This document shows, one piece after another, positions 8,994 to 17,532 of a DNA stretch of 46,126 nucleotides (position 1 is its first letter; every line of letters begins with the position of its first letter). The notes beneath the pieces were generated by a model. The model made no database searches, was not told where the DNA came from, and worked only from the letters and a program-made list of their open reading frames with translations. Origin of the DNA: Bryobacteraceae bacterium (GTDB lineage: Bacteria; Acidobacteriota; Terriglobia; Bryobacterales; Bryobacteraceae); assembly GCA_030041985.1 (NCBI GenBank), contig JASIAM010000254.1:1-46126 (forward strand), in the 5' to 3' direction. The position numbers were made by a program, and so were the translations under genes.

Positions 8994-9171
8994 AGCTATC
9001 AGCTATCAGCGGTCAGCTATCAGCCTTTCACGGCTGATGGCTGTTTGTTCATCGTTTGAGAACCGCCCAATGTTAGCATGAGAGAGCTTTCACCTATCAA
9101 GAATCAGTTATCAGCACGCAGCACGAGGGCAGCGCCGCGGCGGAAAAGCTGAAGGCTGATAGCTGAAAGCT
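8994..9171. repeat. AGCTATCAGC tandem and inverted repeat tract in the phoR/ABC divergent promoter region
   Basis: The left tract (8994-9024) contains AGCTATCAGC iterated with a 7-bp period. The right tract (9151-9175) contains the same motif inverted. AGCTATCAGCTATCAGC at 8994-9010 matches the reverse complement of 9155-9171 at 16 of 17 positions. A further partial copy lies near 9104-9115. The tracts occupy most of the 197-bp space between two divergent genes and reach within eight bases of the phoR start codon. Confidence 0.8.
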
Positions 9172-9183
9172 GACAACTTCTTT

Positions 9184-10527
9184 ATGCCACCCATCATCGA
9201 GGCCCGAAAAGTGGAGAAGTTTTACGGCGATCCTGGCGGCACGCACATTCAGGTGGTCGCGCCTACCGACCTCGCTGTTTACCCGAACGAGATCCTCGCT
9301 GTGCTCGGCCCCTCCGGTTCGGGCAAATCCACACTACTGCGCATGCTCACCGGCCTCTCCGAGCCCTCCGCGGGAGAAATACTCTGGCATGAAAAACCGG
9401 TCCATGGGCCCAGAGCGAATGTGTCGATCGTGTTTCAGAGCTTCGCGCTATTCCCGTGGCTCACGGTGCTCGATAACGTGCAGGCGCCGCTCAAAGCGCT
9501 CGGGGTGCCCATGCCGGAGCGGATGAAGCGCAGTTTGCGCGTTCTCGATTCGGTGGGGCTCGATGGCTTCGAAGGGGCGTTTCCCAAAGAGCTGTCCGGC
9601 GGTATGAAGCAGCGCGTGGGATTCGCGCGGGCGCTGGTGGTGGAACCGGAAGTTCTGTTCATGGATGAACCCTTCTCCGCTCTGGACGTGCTTACGGCCG
9701 AGAACCTTCGCAACGAGCTGCTGGAACTTTGGGGGGACCACAAGATGCCCACCAAAGCGATCTTCCTAGTGACTCACAATATCGAAGAAGCCGTCCTGCT
9801 CGCTGACCGCGTGATCGTGCTGGGGAAAAATCCGGGACGCATCCGCGCCGACTTCAAGGTTTTCGTGCCGCGCCCGCGCGATCATAAGGATTCCCGTTTT
9901 ACACATACCGTAGACTACATCTATACCATCCTCACTCAACCGGACGTAGTTCCGGCGCCTCATCCGGGAGCAGTCGAACCCGCTATCGCCGGCGCGCCGC
10001 AGACGCGCCAGCCCTATCCCATGCTGCCACACGCCCGGCCTGGCGGCATCACCGGAATTCTCGAACTGCTGCTGGATCGCAATGGCCACGATGACATTCA
10101 CCGCCTGGCCAATGACCTGTTCTTCGAAATCGATGACCTCCTCCCCCTGCTCGAAGCCGCCGCATTGCTGGGATTCCTGGCCGTCAGGGAAGGCGATGCC
10201 GAACTCACGCCCGAGGGCCGCGAATTCGCGGAAGCCGACATCCTGCAACGCAAGGATCTGTTTCGCAAAGCCGCGCAGAACGTCCCTCTCATTCGCCAGA
10301 TCACCCGCTCGCTCGAATCCAAAGGCGACCGGTCGATTTCCGAAGAATTTTTCCACGATATGCTCGAAGAACATTTCAGCGACGATGAAGTGAAACGCCA
10401 GTTGGACACCGCTACCCATTGGGGCCGCTACGCTGAGCTTTTCGATTACGACGCCACTACGGGGCGTTTCTACATTCCCAAAGAAGCGAGCGAGGAAGTT
10501 CCTCCGCAGGAGGTCTCAATTGAATAA
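9184..10527 (+). CDS. Nitrate/sulfonate-type ABC transporter ATPase with C-terminal AAA-associated domain
   Basis: Residues 1 to about 250 form an ABC ATPase of the NrtD/SsuB/TauB class: Walker A GPSGSGKST, Q-loop FQSFALFPWLTV, signature LSGGMKQR, Walker B VLFMDEPFSALD and H-loop FLVTHNIEEAV. From about residue 290 a helical extension of roughly 130 residues follows. It matches the layout of the 'ABC transporter C-terminal/AAA-associated' domain found on some anion transporter ATPases. The product therefore probably powers uptake of an anion. The permease gene starts 28 bases later. No periplasmic binding protein is encoded nearby, so the substrate cannot be stated. Confidence 0.88.
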   Translation: MPPIIEARKVEKFYGDPGGTHIQVVAPTDLAVYPNEILAVLGPSGSGKSTLLRMLTGLSEPSAGEILWHEKPVHGPRANVSIVFQSFALFPWLTVLDNVQAPLKALGVPMPERMKRSLRVLDSVGLDGFEGAFPKELSGGMKQRVGFARALVVEPEVLFMDEPFSALDVLTAENLRNELLELWGDHKMPTKAIFLVTHNIEEAVLLADRVIVLGKNPGRIRADFKVFVPRPRDHKDSRFTHTVDYIYTILTQPDVVPAPHPGAVEPAIAGAPQTRQPYPMLPHARPGGITGILELLLDRNGHDDIHRLANDLFFEIDDLLPLLEAAALLGFLAVREGDAELTPEGREFAEADILQRKDLFRKAAQNVPLIRQITRSLESKGDRSISEEFFHDMLEEHFSDDEVKRQLDTATHWGRYAELFDYDATTGRFYIPKEASEEVPPQEVSIE

Positions 10528-10533
10528 CAGAAA

Positions 10534-10560
10534 GCCGAGTAATGGAAGCTGAGTAATGGA
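10534..10560. repeat. 14-bp tandem repeat spanning the permease start codon
   Basis: GCYGAGTAATGGA occurs at 10534-10546 and 10548-10560, a 14-bp period with one base difference. The second copy supplies the permease ATG at 10556. The equivalent ATG of the first copy (10542) reads only four codons before a stop. Confidence 0.75.
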
Positions 10561-12298
10561 GCTTGCCCTTTCGCGATCTGTAATTCGGGAGCGCACCTGG
10601 CCGGTGGTGGTGGATGGGCTGGTGTTCCTGGTAGTGGGGGCTGGCATCTATGCCATGCTCACCATTGCCCGTACCTGGCTCGGCGCCGTTCATCCCCAAG
10701 CGCAGATCTCCCAATCGCCTTCCGCCCTGCCCCTCTATGCGTTTTATTCGCTGGTCCGCATCGGCTGGGCCTACATTCTGAGCCTGCTGTTCGCGATCGG
10801 TTACGGATATGTAGCGGCTTGGGGCTCGATGCATGCCCCGCGTGTCGAAACCGTGATGATCGCCATACTGGATATCCTCCAATCCATTCCCGTTCTCAGT
10901 TTTCTGCCGGGGGTCATGCTGGCCATGGTGTCGGTGTTCCCCAACCGCGAGTTGGGAGTGGAACTGGGATCGATTGTGCTCATTTTTACGGGCCAGGTGT
11001 GGAATATGGCGTTCAGTTTTTATTCCTCGTTGAAGTCCATTCCGCGGGAATTGCGGGAGGCCGCCGCGATCTACGGGTTCAGCCCGTGGCAGCGCTTCAT
11101 TGAACTGGAATTGCCGTTCGGCGTGATCGGTCTGGTGTGGAACTCGATGGTGTCGGTTGCGGGGGGCTGGTTTTTTCTGATGGCCTGCGAGATGTTCGTG
11201 CTGGGCAAAAACGATTTCCGGCTGCCCGGACTCGGATCTTTCCTCCAGACCGCGGCCGGCAATGGCGACATGCGCGCTGTTCTATGGGGGCTCGGAGCCA
11301 TGATCGCGGTGATTGTGCTGCTCGATCAGCTCGTGTGGCGCCCCGCCATTGCCTGGAGCGACCGCTTCAAGTTCGAGCAGGTGGAAACATCCAAGCGCGC
11401 CGCTTCTCCCATCCTGCACCTGTTCCGCCAATCGAGTGCCTTTGCCTGGTTGCGCCGCCGCGCGCTGACACCTCTTTGGGAGCGCGTCAGCACGTCGCGC
11501 GGACTAAGCCCCAAACCTTCTGCGAATGCTGTGCCGAAAGGTGGCGCGGCGCGGCGCCTATTGCCGGTGCTGGCTGTCATCGTTGTTTTATTGGTGGCCG
11601 CGTATGCCGTTTTCCGCGCCGCTTTGGTGCTCGGCGGGCTCACCAAACCCGAATTGATGTCCACGCTGAAAGCAGCCGGCGCGACCTTTCTACGGGTAAT
11701 GGTTTCGCTCTCCATCGCTGCCTTGTGGACCATACCCGCCGGCGTGGCCATCGGCTTTAATGCCAAACTGGCGCGCATCGCGCAGCCGCTCGCGCAGGTA
11801 GCGGCGTCGGTACCGGCAACGGCTCTCTTCCCGGTGGTATTGCTGGCGCTGCTCCGCATCGGCGGCGGCATGGGAATCGCCTCCATTATCCTCATGCTGT
11901 TGGGCACGCAATGGTACATCCTGTTCAACGTGATCGCGGGAGCCATGGCTATTCCGACTGAGCTCCGCGAGGCCTCTTCCGTCTATCGCTTCCCTCGCCG
12001 CCAGCAGTGGACTACGCTCATCCTTCCCGGCATTTTTCCTTACCTGATTACGGGCCTCATCACCGCTTCCGGCGGGGCCTGGAATGCCAGTATTGTGGCC
12101 GAATATTTCCACTTTCAGGGCAAGACCCTCACCGCTTTCGGCCTCGGAGCGCAAATCAGCTCAGCCTCCGACTCCGGCAATTTCGACTTGCTGTTGCTTT
12201 CCACCATCGTTATGGCCGTGCTGGTAGTGTGCATCAACCGCACCGTTTGGCGCCCGCTCTACCGCCACGCCGAAACCAGATTCCGGCTGGAAGTGTAG
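10556..12298 (+). CDS. ABC transporter permease, two fused permease domains (nitrate/sulfonate type)
   Basis: The 580-residue membrane protein contains two BPD_transp_1 domains in tandem. Each has the coupling (EAA) loop: LREAAAIYGFSPWQRFIELELP in the first half and LREASSVYRFPRRQQWTTLILP in the second. A charged cytoplasmic linker (about residues 275-335) joins the halves, and about 12 transmembrane segments are expected. Because both halves are fused, one copy can serve as the whole channel for the upstream ATPase. The start at 10556 is the only ATG in the tandem repeat that gives a long product. The substrate is probably an inorganic or organic anion, judged from the ATPase family only. 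Confidence 0.87.
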   Translation: MELALSRSVIRERTWPVVVDGLVFLVVGAGIYAMLTIARTWLGAVHPQAQISQSPSALPLYAFYSLVRIGWAYILSLLFAIGYGYVAAWGSMHAPRVETVMIAILDILQSIPVLSFLPGVMLAMVSVFPNRELGVELGSIVLIFTGQVWNMAFSFYSSLKSIPRELREAAAIYGFSPWQRFIELELPFGVIGLVWNSMVSVAGGWFFLMACEMFVLGKNDFRLPGLGSFLQTAAGNGDMRAVLWGLGAMIAVIVLLDQLVWRPAIAWSDRFKFEQVETSKRAASPILHLFRQSSAFAWLRRRALTPLWERVSTSRGLSPKPSANAVPKGGAARRLLPVLAVIVVLLVAAYAVFRAALVLGGLTKPELMSTLKAAGATFLRVMVSLSIAALWTIPAGVAIGFNAKLARIAQPLAQVAASVPATALFPVVLLALLRIGGGMGIASIILMLLGTQWYILFNVIAGAMAIPTELREASSVYRFPRRQQWTTLILPGIFPYLITGLITASGGAWNASIVAEYFHFQGKTLTAFGLGAQISSASDSGNFDLLLLSTIVMAVLVVCINRTVWRPLYRHAETRFRLEV

Positions 12299-12535
12299 CT
12301 ACTTCCCGCTTAATTCGGCACTCCGGGTGGCAAGACTCGCCAGGAGCCTGCATCCAAGGCCGTGTGAAACCCGACAGTTTTTATAACGGAAACACTTGCA
12401 TCAAACGGCTGTGCTTTTTCCTTTCCTGGAACGAGTCCGCCATCGAGCGGACATCATCGAAGTAAGCGGACGCCAAGCTGCTTTGGTGGCCGATAGGATG
12501 TCCCCACTCGAGAATGCCCGAAAGGAACAATCGTG
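12299..12535. other. Intergenic stretch with no recognisable feature
   Basis: The 237 bases between the permease and the AhpD-like gene hold no coding frame with family resemblance, no clear rho-independent terminator and no RNA gene. The only useful signal is an AAAGGAA ribosome-binding site at 12521-12527. Confidence 0.5.
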
Positions 12536-12892
12536 ATGATGCTGAATTGGAACGAGTATATGCAGGAATTAGCCACTCGGATTGGAGAGGTCGGGCGTAC
12601 CTCTCCGGAAATTATTCGAGGCTACCGCACACTGAGCGAGGCCGGCCAAAAGACGAACACACTGGACGGCAAGATTCGGGAGCTAATTGCTCTGGCGGTT
12701 GCGGTCACGTTACGATGTGACGGCTGCATCACCACGCACACGTCAGCCGCCTTGAAAAACGGAGCTAATGAGGCGGAAATCGTGGAAGCGCTCGGCGTTG
12801 CGATCAGTGTGAACGCCGGCGCAGCGCTGGTTTATTCCGCCCGCGTCCTCGATGCGTTTCACGCCAAGACCCAGCCGGCGCCAACCGTTTGA
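12536..12892 (+). CDS. Carboxymuconolactone decarboxylase / AhpD-like protein
   Basis: The 118-residue protein carries the AhpD-type active site: E49, C61-x-x-C64 and H68, in REL...CDGCITTH. Proteins with this motif act as peroxidase-linked thiol reductases or stress proteins. Plain decarboxylases of the family lack the CxxC. GTG 12533 and ATGs 12536 and 12539 are all possible starts. AAAGGAA at 12521-12527 favours 12536. The next gene, a predicted haem protein, follows after 64 bases on the same strand, so the two may work together in redox chemistry; that link is only inferred. Confidence 0.88.
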   Translation: MMLNWNEYMQELATRIGEVGRTSPEIIRGYRTLSEAGQKTNTLDGKIRELIALAVAVTLRCDGCITTHTSAALKNGANEAEIVEALGVAISVNAGAALVYSARVLDAFHAKTQPAPTV

Positions 12893-12956
12893 CGGTCAGC
12901 GCGTGGGATGAATTCGATTGGCGCCGATTGTGATACATATTTGGAGCGTGACAAGT

Positions 12957-14303
12957 ATGAACAGCCCGGCCATGGAATCTGCCTGGAAAGCCACCGCCCA
13001 AGCCACCCAGATTCCCTCAATGTATGGCCACGTGGATTTTTCGATTACACCGGAGCGCTTCACAGTCGAGATCGGCGGCCAGAGCGACCTTGCTGAGGAG
13101 TTTTCCGCATGGCGGCCGCAACTGCTCGCCAATGAAAAGCAGGTGGCTCGTATCAAAGCCTACACCATGATGGGGGACCTCGTGGCCGACGCATACGCCG
13201 CGCTAATACCGGAGTACGGATTCCAGCGGCTGGTCAAGATGCTGGAACAGGCCTGCGATCACGGGATGGAGAGCGTGCCTTCCGCTCCGCCGGCATTGGT
13301 CCGGTTCATCCAGGAAATGGAACGGCTTCCCGCATGGCTGGATCCGAAACTGATCGCGCAAGGCGCACGGCTCGAGCGCAACGCTTACGTCCACTCGGCG
13401 CCCTTCGTCATCCGCGGCGGCATTATCGGCACATTCCTGAACAAGTATGCCGCTTTGCCGATGGTTTTGACCGGCGCGCTATCGAGTAAGGCGGCAGCAC
13501 GCCGCATCAACGAGACGGCGTTCTTTTTCGCGAGCATGGTTATGCCCGGCGCGCTTGATCGTCACAGCGCCGCCTTCAAATCCGCGGCCATGGTGCGCCT
13601 GATGCATTCGATGGTAAGGTTCAACCTTTTGACGCGCGGTGACCGTTGGGACGTGAAGACGTATGGCATCCCGATTCCCCAGATTGACCAGATGCCGGCA
13701 GGTCTTCTGTGGGTTCCCCAGCTTGCTCTAAGGGCGTTTCGCCAAGGCCGTAGCTTTACGCCCGCCGAACGCGCGCACGTGGAACTGGCACGCTACCGGT
13801 GCTTCCTGCTGGGGCTGCCCGAGGAATTGCTCGCAGAGACGCCGCAAGGCATTGCCGGTCTCTACTTAACACGCCACGCTACGCTGCGCAAAGGATTCGA
13901 CGAGACATCGAGCGGCCTGGTCCGCGCGACGATGGCGGCGGATCTTACGCCGGACCGTTCCCTGGCCGGCCGCCTCCACGCATGGCTGGAGCGCGGGTTT
14001 TCCAAGATTCATATCGTCCGGAACGTCATGCGGGGAAACAAACACGCAGCCGCCGAGGCCGGGATCCAGGTTGGCCCGGCCGACCACATCAGCGCCGCAG
14101 CGGCAAGTATCCTGATCGCCGCCAGGATGACACTTTACGGGATCGCCGCTCGCATTCCCATGATCCGCGATGCGGCAGACCGCTCGCTGGTCCGCAAATT
14201 AACCAGACAACTGGCGCAGTATGGGCACGCTGAATTCACAACCAATGCGGACACATACCGCCCTGCGCATGCTTCGCAGATAAATGAAAATGGCCACAGA
14301 TGA
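12957..14303 (+). CDS. DUF2236 (Lcp/MpaB-like) b-type haem oxygenase family protein
   Basis: The 448-residue product belongs to the latex-clearing-protein/MpaB superfamily. The helical core holds RRINETAFF and, 30 residues later, VRLMHSMVRFNLL. Residues R183, T187 and H217 reproduce the spacing reported for LcpK30 (R164, T168 and haem ligand H198), so a bound haem is likely. No signal peptide is evident, unlike secreted rubber oxygenases, so an intracellular substrate is more likely than polyisoprene. The ATG at 12957 is chosen because GGAG lies 10 bases upstream; a TTG at 12918 is also in frame. The last residues and the stop codon lie inside an intergenic repeat (14293-14362). Confidence 0.8.
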   Translation: MNSPAMESAWKATAQATQIPSMYGHVDFSITPERFTVEIGGQSDLAEEFSAWRPQLLANEKQVARIKAYTMMGDLVADAYAALIPEYGFQRLVKMLEQACDHGMESVPSAPPALVRFIQEMERLPAWLDPKLIAQGARLERNAYVHSAPFVIRGGIIGTFLNKYAALPMVLTGALSSKAAARRINETAFFFASMVMPGALDRHSAAFKSAAMVRLMHSMVRFNLLTRGDRWDVKTYGIPIPQIDQMPAGLLWVPQLALRAFRQGRSFTPAERAHVELARYRCFLLGLPEELLAETPQGIAGLYLTRHATLRKGFDETSSGLVRATMAADLTPDRSLAGRLHAWLERGFSKIHIVRNVMRGNKHAAAEAGIQVGPADHISAAAASILIAARMTLYGIAARIPMIRDAADRSLVRKLTRQLAQYGHAEFTTNADTYRPAHASQINENGHR

Positions 14304-14362
14304 ACATGGATGAACACAGATGGAAAAAGAATTATCCGCGTTCCTCTGTGTTCATCTGCGGC
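14293..14362. repeat. Imperfect inverted repeat of the 'CACAGATGAACACAGAT' type
   Basis: GCCACAGATGAACATGG (14293-14309) is repeated directly as GGATGAACACAGATGG and then inverted at 14346-14362, with 14 of 17 positions pairing. It overlaps the stop codon of the DUF2236 gene. The sequence resembles an intergenic repeat that recurs in many environmental genomes. No transposase is nearby. Confidence 0.7.
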
Positions 14363-14391
14363 TCAAATCGAGTTTTTAGTATCCTGTGGAC

Positions 14392-14437
14392 TTGACGCCC
14401 TACTATACATAGATTATCTTTGTAAAGAATATCTATG
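14392..14437 (+). promoter_or_regulatory. padR promoter with PadR-type operator overlapping -10 and start codon
   Basis: TTGACG (14392-14397), a 17-bp spacer and TATCTT (14415-14420) form a good sigma-70-like promoter. An inverted repeat with 14-bp arms and a 2-bp centre (14408-14421 and 14424-14437, 12 of 14 pairing) covers the -10 box, the predicted transcript start and the padR ATG. A dimeric PadR repressor bound here would shut off its own operon. The predicted transcript would have only a few bases before the ATG. Confidence 0.65.
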
Positions 14438-14773
14438 CCAACGGCCACCAGGGATCTGCTTCCGGGAACGCTCGAGATGCTGATCCTACAGACGCTGCGC
14501 GGTGGCGCTCTGCACGGCTATGCCATCGCCCAACACATCCAGCAAACCTCGCAAGATGTCTTGCAAGTGGAAGAGGGGTCGCTTTATCCTGCCTTGCAGC
14601 GCCTTCTCCGCGAGCGCTGGGTAACCGCCAATTGGGGCATTTCCGCGCGCAACCGCAAAGTGCGGACATACAAACTCACGCCGGCCGGACGTAAACAGCT
14701 CGGTCGCGAAATCGCCGGCTTCGCGCGGCTTTTGGAAGGCATCGGCCGGGTGATGAGGCCGGCGGAATCATGA
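14435..14773 (+). CDS. PadR-family transcriptional repressor
   Basis: The 112-residue winged-helix protein has the PadR signature: LLPGTLEMLILQTL, GYAIAQHIQQTS, EEGSLYPALQRLLRERWV and a wing ending RTYKLTPAGRKQL. It is the short form, with only a brief C-terminal helix. Its stop overlaps the start of the downstream permease (ATGA), so the two are translationally coupled. PadR genes next to such permeases are a hallmark of Acidobacteria. It probably represses its own promoter at 14392-14437. The inducing signal is unknown. Confidence 0.93.
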   Translation: MPTATRDLLPGTLEMLILQTLRGGALHGYAIAQHIQQTSQDVLQVEEGSLYPALQRLLRERWVTANWGISARNRKVRTYKLTPAGRKQLGREIAGFARLLEGIGRVMRPAES

Positions 14774-17532
14774 ACCCGCTATCGCGCTGGTGGCAAAGGC
14801 GGCGTGTCGAGCGGGAGTTGGCCGCCGAAATGGCGGAGCACCTTGCCGAAAAAATCGGCCAGCTCCGGGAAGAGGGCTATAGCGAGGACGAAGCCGGTGC
14901 GCTTGCTCGCCGCCAATTCGGCAATTTGACGTTGCTCCAGGAAGACAGCCGCGCGGCATGGGGATGGAATAGCGTCGAGCAGTTCGGGCAGGACATCCGC
15001 TTCGGTTGGCGCGTCCTGAAGAAGACTCCGGCCTTCACCGCGACGGCAATCGCCGTTCTCGCGCTGGGCATCGGAATGAACACGGCCATGTTCAGCGCTG
15101 TAAAAGCCGTGCTGCTGAGTGCGCTTCCCTACCCGGAGCCGGAGCGCATGGTGCAACTCAATCAGGTCGCCGAAAATGGCCATCTGATGAACGTCTCCGC
15201 TCTCGACTTTCGCGATTGGCGGGCGCAAAGCCGAGCCATCGAATCTATGGCCGCATACGGCATCAGCGGCGTAACCATCTCCGGAGATTTCGCCGCGCGG
15301 CGGGCCCGCATGGCTGCAGTGGGCAGCGGGTTTTTCTCCGTCATGGCGACTGAAGCAGCCATCGGCCGCACATTCAGTGATGAGGAACAGAAACCGGGCG
15401 GGCCGGCGGCCCTGGTTCTCGGATACGAACTGGCGCAATCGGTGTTCGGCACTGCCGGCGCCGCGATCCAAAAGAGGATACGTCTGAATGGGATGGTATT
15501 TACGGTGATCGGCGTCGTGCCTCCGAAGTTCGATTTTCCCCAGAACACGCAGGTGTGGCTGCCCAATGATCTGTCCCCAGACAACTCCGGCAGATCGGCG
15601 CACAATTATCGAATTGTGGGCCGGCTGAAGCCGGGTGTCACAGTGAGGCAGGCGCAAGCTGACATGAATATCGTCGCCGCGCGCCTGGCTAAGGAATATG
15701 TCGACGATCAACGCGAAGGTATTCGTGTTACGTCCCTGTACGATGCGTTGGTCGGCCGGGTCCGGCCGGCGCTCCTGGTTCTACTGGGTGCGGTTACCCT
15801 CGTGCTGCTGATCGCCTGCGTAAACGTCTCCAGCCTGCTGCTGGTGCGGTCTGCGGCGCGGCGCAAGGAAATGGTAATGCGCCGTGCGCTCGGCGCTGCC
15901 GGCGGGCGTCTGGTTCGCCAACTGCTCACGGAAAGCGTCCTGCTTGCGGCGGCAGGCTGGTTAGCGGGACTCACACTCGCGGCGTTCGCCGTGAGAATAC
16001 TCCGCGCCACCGCACCCGCAGATATTCCACGCCTCCGGACTCTCGCCATCGACGGCGGTGTGCTCAGCTTTTCGGCGGGCCTGTCGTTGTTGGCGGGGAT
16101 TTTATTTGGCGTGCTGCCTTCGCTTCACAGCTCCCGAGCCAACGCCAACGACGCGCTGAAGCAGGCTGCCGGGAGAGGCGAAGGGCATTCGCAACGGCGC
16201 TGGAGTCAGCTTCTGGTGGTAGGACAAATGGCTCTCGCTGTGATCTTGCTGAGCGGCGCCTGTCTCCTTATCAAGAGCTATTGGCGGCTGGCACATGTGG
16301 AAACGGGCCTTGCCTCCGCCGGTGTCTATATCGCCGACCTGACTTGGCCCGCTGCCGCAGACGGCAATTCGGTGGATGGCGCTTACGTGCGCCGGGCCGG
16401 CTCGCAGATCCTGACGCAAATCGAACAATTGCCGGGAGTGCAGGAGGCTGCATTGGTTCACGGCTTGCCTTTCGAAGGTGCTCCCGACGGAGCTTTCGAA
16501 ATTGAGGGGCGCGCGTTACCCGCCGATCCGCATTTGTATCCGGATGCTGACTATTCCATGGTCACGGCAGGATTTTTCCGCGCTTTCGGCTTGCCCATTC
16601 TCAAGGGCCGTGGCTTCACTGACGAAGACCAGAGATCTTCCGAGCAGGCCGCCATCGTGAATACGGCCTTCGAAAAAGCATTTTTCCCCAATGGAAACGC
16701 GGTGGGCGAACGCATCCGATTCTTCGGCTTCGATCGTAAACCTCCATTCCTGACCATCGTAGGAATCGTGCCGGATGTGCGCAATGAAGGTCTAAAGCGG
16801 CCGGTGTTTCCGCAAGTCTACGCCAACTACTTCCAGCATGCCGGAACCGCAATGGACGCTTCGCTGGTTGTGCGCGGACCTGCCAGCTTGCAACCGCGTA
16901 TCAAGCAGATCGTCACGTTTTTAGATCGGGACACGGCCGTCAATTTCGAAAGTATGGACAGCTTAATCTCGGGAAGTGTTACGCGCGAGCGCTTCCAGAC
17001 GGCGCTGTTCGCCCTATTTGCCGCCTGCGCTCTGCTGCTTGCAGTGGTTGGCATCTATGGGTTGCTCTCCTATACGGTCACACGGCGCACCAGCGAAATC
17101 GGCATCCGGATGGCTCTTGGAGCGAACGGTGGAACCATCGCACGCTACCTGTTGCGGCAAGGAAGCGTGCTGGTGGCGGCAGGCATGGCACTTGGGCTAA
17201 CCGGCTCACTGCTGGTGACGCGCGTTCTCGAGTCCATGCTCTTTGAAGTCAGCGCCACGGATGCTTCCGCGCTGCTCGCTGTTACGGGCGGTTTTGCCCT
17301 CGCGGCCCTGGCCGGATGCTATCTGCCCGCCGGGCGTCGGCCATTGATCCATCAGAAGCGCTACGCGCTGAATGAGAGGGAGAACCCCACGTCAGCCCAG
17401 CACGCGCGCAATCTCCGCCGGATCATTCGGTACAACCAGGGGCTGATTGCCGTAGTTGGAATGGATGTGCTCGCCGCCCGGCCCCTCGAGCACGCCGGTG
17501 TGATAGCGGTAGATGTAATCGGGGTCCTTTAA
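14770..17532 (+). CDS. Acidobacterial duplicated orphan permease (ADOP), MacB/FtsX-type, 3' frameshifted
   Basis: The 920-residue reading frame starts with the ADOP N-terminus (ERELAAEMAEHLAEK... ALARRQFGN). It then has two MacB/FtsX units, each with a periplasmic MacB_PCD domain and helices; the first ends near EMVMRRALGAAGGRLVRQLLTES, the second near TSEIGIRMALGANGGTIARYLLR. No ATPase is encoded beside it, hence 'orphan'. Around 17329-17340 the frame shifts. In another frame the usual ending (ARRASAIDPSEALRAE, stop 17373-17375) is intact, whereas the long frame runs on about 50 codons into the antisense of thrC. Loss of one CCCG unit from a CCCGCCCG run would explain it. The last 65 residues are therefore not authentic. 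Confidence 0.88.
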   Translation: MNPLSRWWQRRRVERELAAEMAEHLAEKIGQLREEGYSEDEAGALARRQFGNLTLLQEDSRAAWGWNSVEQFGQDIRFGWRVLKKTPAFTATAIAVLALGIGMNTAMFSAVKAVLLSALPYPEPERMVQLNQVAENGHLMNVSALDFRDWRAQSRAIESMAAYGISGVTISGDFAARRARMAAVGSGFFSVMATEAAIGRTFSDEEQKPGGPAALVLGYELAQSVFGTAGAAIQKRIRLNGMVFTVIGVVPPKFDFPQNTQVWLPNDLSPDNSGRSAHNYRIVGRLKPGVTVRQAQADMNIVAARLAKEYVDDQREGIRVTSLYDALVGRVRPALLVLLGAVTLVLLIACVNVSSLLLVRSAARRKEMVMRRALGAAGGRLVRQLLTESVLLAAAGWLAGLTLAAFAVRILRATAPADIPRLRTLAIDGGVLSFSAGLSLLAGILFGVLPSLHSSRANANDALKQAAGRGEGHSQRRWSQLLVVGQMALAVILLSGACLLIKSYWRLAHVETGLASAGVYIADLTWPAAADGNSVDGAYVRRAGSQILTQIEQLPGVQEAALVHGLPFEGAPDGAFEIEGRALPADPHLYPDADYSMVTAGFFRAFGLPILKGRGFTDEDQRSSEQAAIVNTAFEKAFFPNGNAVGERIRFFGFDRKPPFLTIVGIVPDVRNEGLKRPVFPQVYANYFQHAGTAMDASLVVRGPASLQPRIKQIVTFLDRDTAVNFESMDSLISGSVTRERFQTALFALFAACALLLAVVGIYGLLSYTVTRRTSEIGIRMALGANGGTIARYLLRQGSVLVAAGMALGLTGSLLVTRVLESMLFEVSATDASALLAVTGGFALAALAGCYLPAGRRPLIHQKRYALNERENPTSAQHARNLRRIIRYNQGLIAVVGMDVLAARPLEHAGVIAVDVIGVL

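Noticed and set aside
8994-9175. CRISPR-like array
   Set aside because: The repeat unit is about 7-10 bp, irregular and both direct and inverted, without unique spacers of uniform length or cas genes.
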